NCBI RefSeq assembly: GCF_020177375.1
Contig: NZ_JAIWHV010000001.1
Location: 744,001-808,000, forward strand
DNA from: Saliphagus infecundisoli
GTDB taxonomy: Archaea > Halobacteriota > Halobacteria > Halobacteriales > Natrialbaceae
DNA: 64,000 nt
Reading direction: 5' to 3'
The notes under the pieces were generated by a model. The model ran no database searches. It had not been told where the DNA came from and saw only the letters and a list, made by a program, of their open reading frames with translations. Of this stretch, positions 61,223 to 64,000 are shown piece by piece. Each line of letters starts with the position of its first letter. Position 1 is the first letter of the stretch. Both the position numbers and the translations under genes were made by a program.

Positions 61223-61582
61223 ATGGCATCCGACCGCTCGAGCCCCGCGGCGACTGCCCGGGAACCGAACCCCGAGGCCTGCCCGGTGATCGAATCGATC
61301 GAACAGATCGGCTCCCAGTGGCGCCTCGCGGTCCTCCACGAGCTCCAGGACGGCGAGTACCGGTTCAACGAGCTCAAGCGGGCGACCGGCGCGAACGCAC
61401 GGACCCTCTCGCGAGTGCTCGACGACCTCGGCGAGACGGGGTTCGTCGACCGCCGGCTCGAGGAGGACGCACCCGTCGCGACCTACTACAGCCTCACCGC
61501 GAAAGGCGAGTCCCTCGCGCCGGTCTTCGACGAGATCGAGTGCTGGGCGGGCGACTGGCTCGGAGAGGTCGAAACCGAGTGA
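61223..61582 (+). CDS. HxlR family transcriptional regulator
   Basis: A 119-aa winged helix of the MarR-like HxlR type: CPVIESIEQIGSQWRLAVLHELQDGEYRFNELKRATGANARTLSRVLDDLGETGFVDRRLEEDAPVATYYSLTAKGESL. The Cys near residue 19 that often senses redox or aldehydes in this family is present. Target unknown. Divergent from the M14-like gene, convergent with top6A. Confidence 0.92.
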   Translation: MASDRSSPAATAREPNPEACPVIESIEQIGSQWRLAVLHELQDGEYRFNELKRATGANARTLSRVLDDLGETGFVDRRLEEDAPVATYYSLTAKGESLAPVFDEIECWAGDWLGEVETE

Positions 61583-61591
61583 GACGCCGGA

Positions 61592-62680
61592 CTACAGGAC
61601 GCCCATCTCGTCCAGCCGTTCGGGCAGATACGTCTCCGTAACGAAGTCGAGCCCGCGGGCGGCGAGTGCCTGCTGTTCTGCCTTCTTGTCGATTTCGAGC
61701 TGGAGCTCGATCTGTTCTTCCCAGTAGTCGGTCTGGAACCGGGGGTCCTCGAGTTCGCTCTCCAGGGCGTTGACGTCCGAGTCCGAGAGGGGGTCCGTCG
61801 GGAGGTCGTACTCGACGATGTCGGCGGGCTGGATCCCGATGAACTGCGCCTGGGGCGTCGCGAGGTACTCCGAGAGGTGAGCGGACTTGATCGAGCCGTA
61901 GGCGACCGAGCCGAAGATCCGGTAGGACCACGGGTCGCCGTCGGTAAACACCGTCACGGGCAGGTCGAGTTCGTCGTGGAGGCGCTTCGTGAGCCGCCGG
62001 GTCGCCCGCGCGGGCTGGCCCCCGAGGTGGACGGTCAGCGCGCCGAACTCCTCGTCGAACCCGTTCTCGACGAGCCGGTCGCGCATCCCGCCGGTCTCGA
62101 CACAGAGGACGAACTCGGCGTCACACTCGAGGAACTCGATCGTGTCGGGATTGTTCGGGATCTGGTAGCCACCCTGTCCGACGTCGTCCTGGCAGTGGAT
62201 CTCTCTGGCACCTCGGTTCGTCTGCTCTCTGATCCGAAGCGGCCCCATCACCTTCGCGCCCGATTCCTCGGGGCGCATGTGGAAGTCCTCGCGGGTGACC
62301 TCGCTGACGATCTCTAGGTCCTCGACCAGTTGGTTTGACTCGTCCTGGTCGTTGAACTGGGCGTTGTCGTTGTCCCAGCTTTCGGAAAGGTAGTACAGCT
62401 CACGCAGGGTCGACGACCTGTCCTGCTCTAGCTGGTCGGCGAGGAAGTCGATGGTGTAGACTGCCTTCAGGAGCTTCTGGGCGCCCCGAACGGAGTTCGC
62501 CGACCGCGTCGATTCCCGGTCGCCGTACACCCAGACGTCGGCCTCCTCGTCGTACTCGATGTTGCTCTTCGTCCGGGTCGGGATCGACATCGAGGGGACC
62601 TCCCCCTGCTCGAACTGGTCGTAGAACCGTGCGGCGAGGTCGATCAATTGCTCTCTGGCCCGGTCGTCGTCTGCGCTCAT
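61592..62680 (-). CDS. top6A: DNA topoisomerase VI subunit A
   Basis: A 362-aa Spo11-like catalytic subunit that cleaves both DNA strands. The active-site Tyr lies in [12 protein letters not shown] (90-101), the TOPRIM acidic pair in [12 protein letters not shown]. Other signatures are [10 protein letters not shown] and LDLPVTVFT. The N-terminus [33 protein letters not shown] is usual for haloarchaea. Its ATG overlaps the top6B stop as ATGA, so the two are co-translated. Confidence 0.97.
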   Translation of the reverse strand: MSADDDRAREQLIDLAARFYDQFEQGEVPSMSIPTRTKSNIEYDEEADVWVYGDRESTRSANSVRGAQKLLKAVYTIDFLADQLEQDRSSTLRELYYLSESWDNDNAQFNDQDESNQLVEDLEIVSEVTREDFHMRPEESGAKVMGPLRIREQTNRGAREIHCQDDVGQGGYQIPNNPDTIEFLECDAEFVLCVETGGMRDRLVENGFDEEFGALTVHLGGQPARATRRLTKRLHDELDLPVTVFTDGDPWSYRIFGSVAYGSIKSAHLSEYLATPQAQFIGIQPADIVEYDLPTDPLSDSDVNALESELEDPRFQTDYWEEQIELQLEIDKKAEQQALAARGLDFVTETYLPERLDEMGVL

Positions 62681-64000
62681 TGGTTCACCGTGAGTTTCTC
62701 GGTTTCGACTCCCTTCACGTCGAGGTCGAACGCCGCGTCGTCTCCCGTCCGGTACTCGAGCACTGCTTCGCCGTCGCTGGGAACGTCGGTCTCCCAGCGG
62801 ACGAACCACTCGCCGTCCATCTCGACGACGCTCGCGCCGTCGCTCACCTCCGTCGGTTCGGCGGTGACGATGTCGGTGAGTTCGATCGACTCGTTGGTCC
62901 CCGAGTGGTTCTCGATGGCCACCCGGACCCGCTGGCCGTCGCCGTTCGCCTCCGTCCGGCGTTCGACGAGCACGTTGTTCATGATCCGGGCGATCGCGTC
63001 GTCGATCTCGGGTTCGTCGTTGCCCGTGACCTCGGCGACCTTCTCTGCCATCTCGGGGAGGATCTCCCCGAGTACGCTCTGTTTCTTCCGGCGTTTCTGC
63101 ATCGACCGGCGCTTATTGAGGTAGCTCTTCAGGTCGCGGGCGGCCTCCCGGATCGCGAGTTCGATCTCGTCTTCGATCTCGGGGACGTTCGCGACGGCGT
63201 CCTTGGACTCGCTCGTGAAGGGGACGTTCGTCGAGGCGACGTGGACCATGATCACGGCGGGGCCGTTGGGCATCCCGCTGCCGCCCGGCTGATCGAGCCC
63301 GTAGTTGCGCCACCCGATCCCCTTGACGACGTCGGTCGTCGCACACGCCCCGCGCTGGTAGACCAGCGGGACCCGATTGGCAAAGCGCATCACCTCGGCG
63401 CTTCCCTCGGCCTCGATCTCGCCGCCGTAGGCGATCCCCGCCTCGACGATGAACGGGTCCCCGCCCGCCACGCCCGCGTCGCGGGTCGCGGCCGCGTAGA
63501 AGTCCGCGTCGTACTCCTTTTCGAGTCCGGCCTGGATCAGCTCGGACGAAATCGGGGAGAGACACCGCGTCGGCGGCGCCATGATGTCGGTTTCCCGCAT
63601 CGCCTCGACGAGGTCGCTGGCGGCGTCCCGGCTCCCGGCCAGTTCGCGCACGAGCGGCGGGTCGTCCGGCACCGTCTCCATCACCGACCAGACCGACTCG
63701 ACGACGTTTTCCCGGGCTGTTTCCCCGAAACTGACGTCGTCGTACTCCTCGGTGAGTTCGGCGGCGCGGCCGACCCGGTCCTCAAGCTCGTCGCGGGTCA
63801 GTCGGTGACTTCCCTCCCTGAAGGTGCCCGCGAGTCGGTCGGCAAAGGCCCGGATCACGGCGTCGTCCTTCCGGGAACTCGTCGCGTCGTCGGCGATCCG
63901 GTAGAGGTCGTCGGCGGTTCGGGATTCGTCACCGGCGTCGTCCTCGCTCCCGTCGCCTGCACCGACGACGGTCCGCCAGGCGGCCTCGGTCGCGCGCTCG
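62677..64000 (-). CDS. top6B: DNA topoisomerase VI subunit B, C-terminal part
   Basis: The frame is open to the window edge; about 440 C-terminal residues are visible. The transducer region has [62 protein letters not shown] and [49 protein letters not shown]. The GHKL ATPase domain is outside. A C-terminal Ig-like domain (residues after about the NNVLVERR) follows. It drives ATP-dependent strand passage with subunit A. Confidence 0.96.
   Translation of the reverse strand, partial: ERATEAAWRTVVGAGDGSEDDAGDESRTADDLYRIADDATSSRKDDAVIRAFADRLAGTFREGSHRLTRDELEDRVGRAAELTEEYDDVSFGETARENVVESVWSVMETVPDDPPLVRELAGSRDAASDLVEAMRETDIMAPPTRCLSPISSELIQAGLEKEYDADFYAAATRDAGVAGGDPFIVEAGIAYGGEIEAEGSAEVMRFANRVPLVYQRGACATTDVVKGIGWRNYGLDQPGGSGMPNGPAVIMVHVASTNVPFTSESKDAVANVPEIEDEIELAIREAARDLKSYLNKRRSMQKRRKKQSVLGEILPEMAEKVAEVTGNDEPEIDDAIARIMNNVLVERRTEANGDGQRVRVAIENHSGTNESIELTDIVTAEPTEVSDGASVVEMDGEWFVRWETDVPSDGEAVLEYRTGDDAAFDLDVKGVETEKLTVNQ

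Overview
The window is a stretch of chromosome from a haloarchaeon (class Halobacteria). The evidence is very high GC, strongly acidic proteins, Tat-type signal sequences, leaderless-style promoters (TATA box about 25-30 nt before the start codon), and archaeal information-processing genes: TFB, archaeal DnaG, topoisomerase VI A/B, Pth2, deoxyhypusine synthase, and an intron-containing tRNA-Trp. I cannot name the genus. No insertion sequence, CRISPR array or intact prophage is visible. Gene density is high, with many 1-4 nt overlaps marking operons.

Layout. 0-9.4 kb: end of katG, FAH-family hydrolase, secreted polysaccharide deacetylase, citrate synthase with a small downstream gene, DUF2243 membrane protein, aldo/keto reductase, cold-shock protein, HTH-CBS regulator, GNAT enzyme, UPF0212 protein, a 55-aa membrane protein and a Tat lipoprotein. 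9.4-12.7 kb: guaB, a DUF5794 membrane protein, and tRNA-Trp whose intron carries a box C/D guide RNA; hairpins and a partial copy of the tRNA 3' end follow. 12.7-20.9 kb: two cis-prenyltransferase family genes (one canonical, one without the catalytic motif), a small HTH gene, DUF92, dnaG, a membrane-anchored HTH protein and a DUF3311/sodium symporter pair. 20.9-31.6 kb: second aldo/keto reductase, a membrane protein with a metzincin-like motif, epimerase, glycosyltransferase, deoxyhypusine synthase, a lysine-rich Tat protein, NIF3, a glutaredoxin-thioredoxin reductase fusion, DUF389, DUF357. 31.6-43 kb: TFB behind a nested inverted-repeat leader, zinc ribbons, UPF0058, second UPF0212, 8-oxoguanine glycosylase, two divergent MFS carriers, esterase, pth2, YIP1-like protein, dcd.

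43-51.5 kb is a surface-glycan region: membrane GT2, an AP-superfamily gene with two frameshifts, a WbqC-like protein, PIG-L deacetylase, GH18 lipoprotein, nucleotide-sugar dehydrogenase and epimerase; a flippase lies at 57.7 kb. 51.6-57.1 kb centres on thiamine: an HTH-ThiN regulator and Thi4 (with its sulfur-donor Cys), enclosing a methyltransferase, a thioesterase, a degenerate archaemetzincin-like protein and a tandem SagB/nitroreductase protein. GGTAC-centred palindromes lie before three of these genes. The right end holds an aspartoacylase-like gene, an HxlR regulator and topoisomerase VI.

The most notable items are the tRNA-Trp intron guides (both targets verified by base counting), the catalytic plus non-catalytic cis-prenyltransferase pair beside DUF92, two metzincin-like proteins lacking catalytic residues, the nested palindrome at the TFB promoter, and the thiamine-linked cluster. 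Two loci need one extra base in short G/C runs to restore their frames, so either assembly indels or real decay must be considered.
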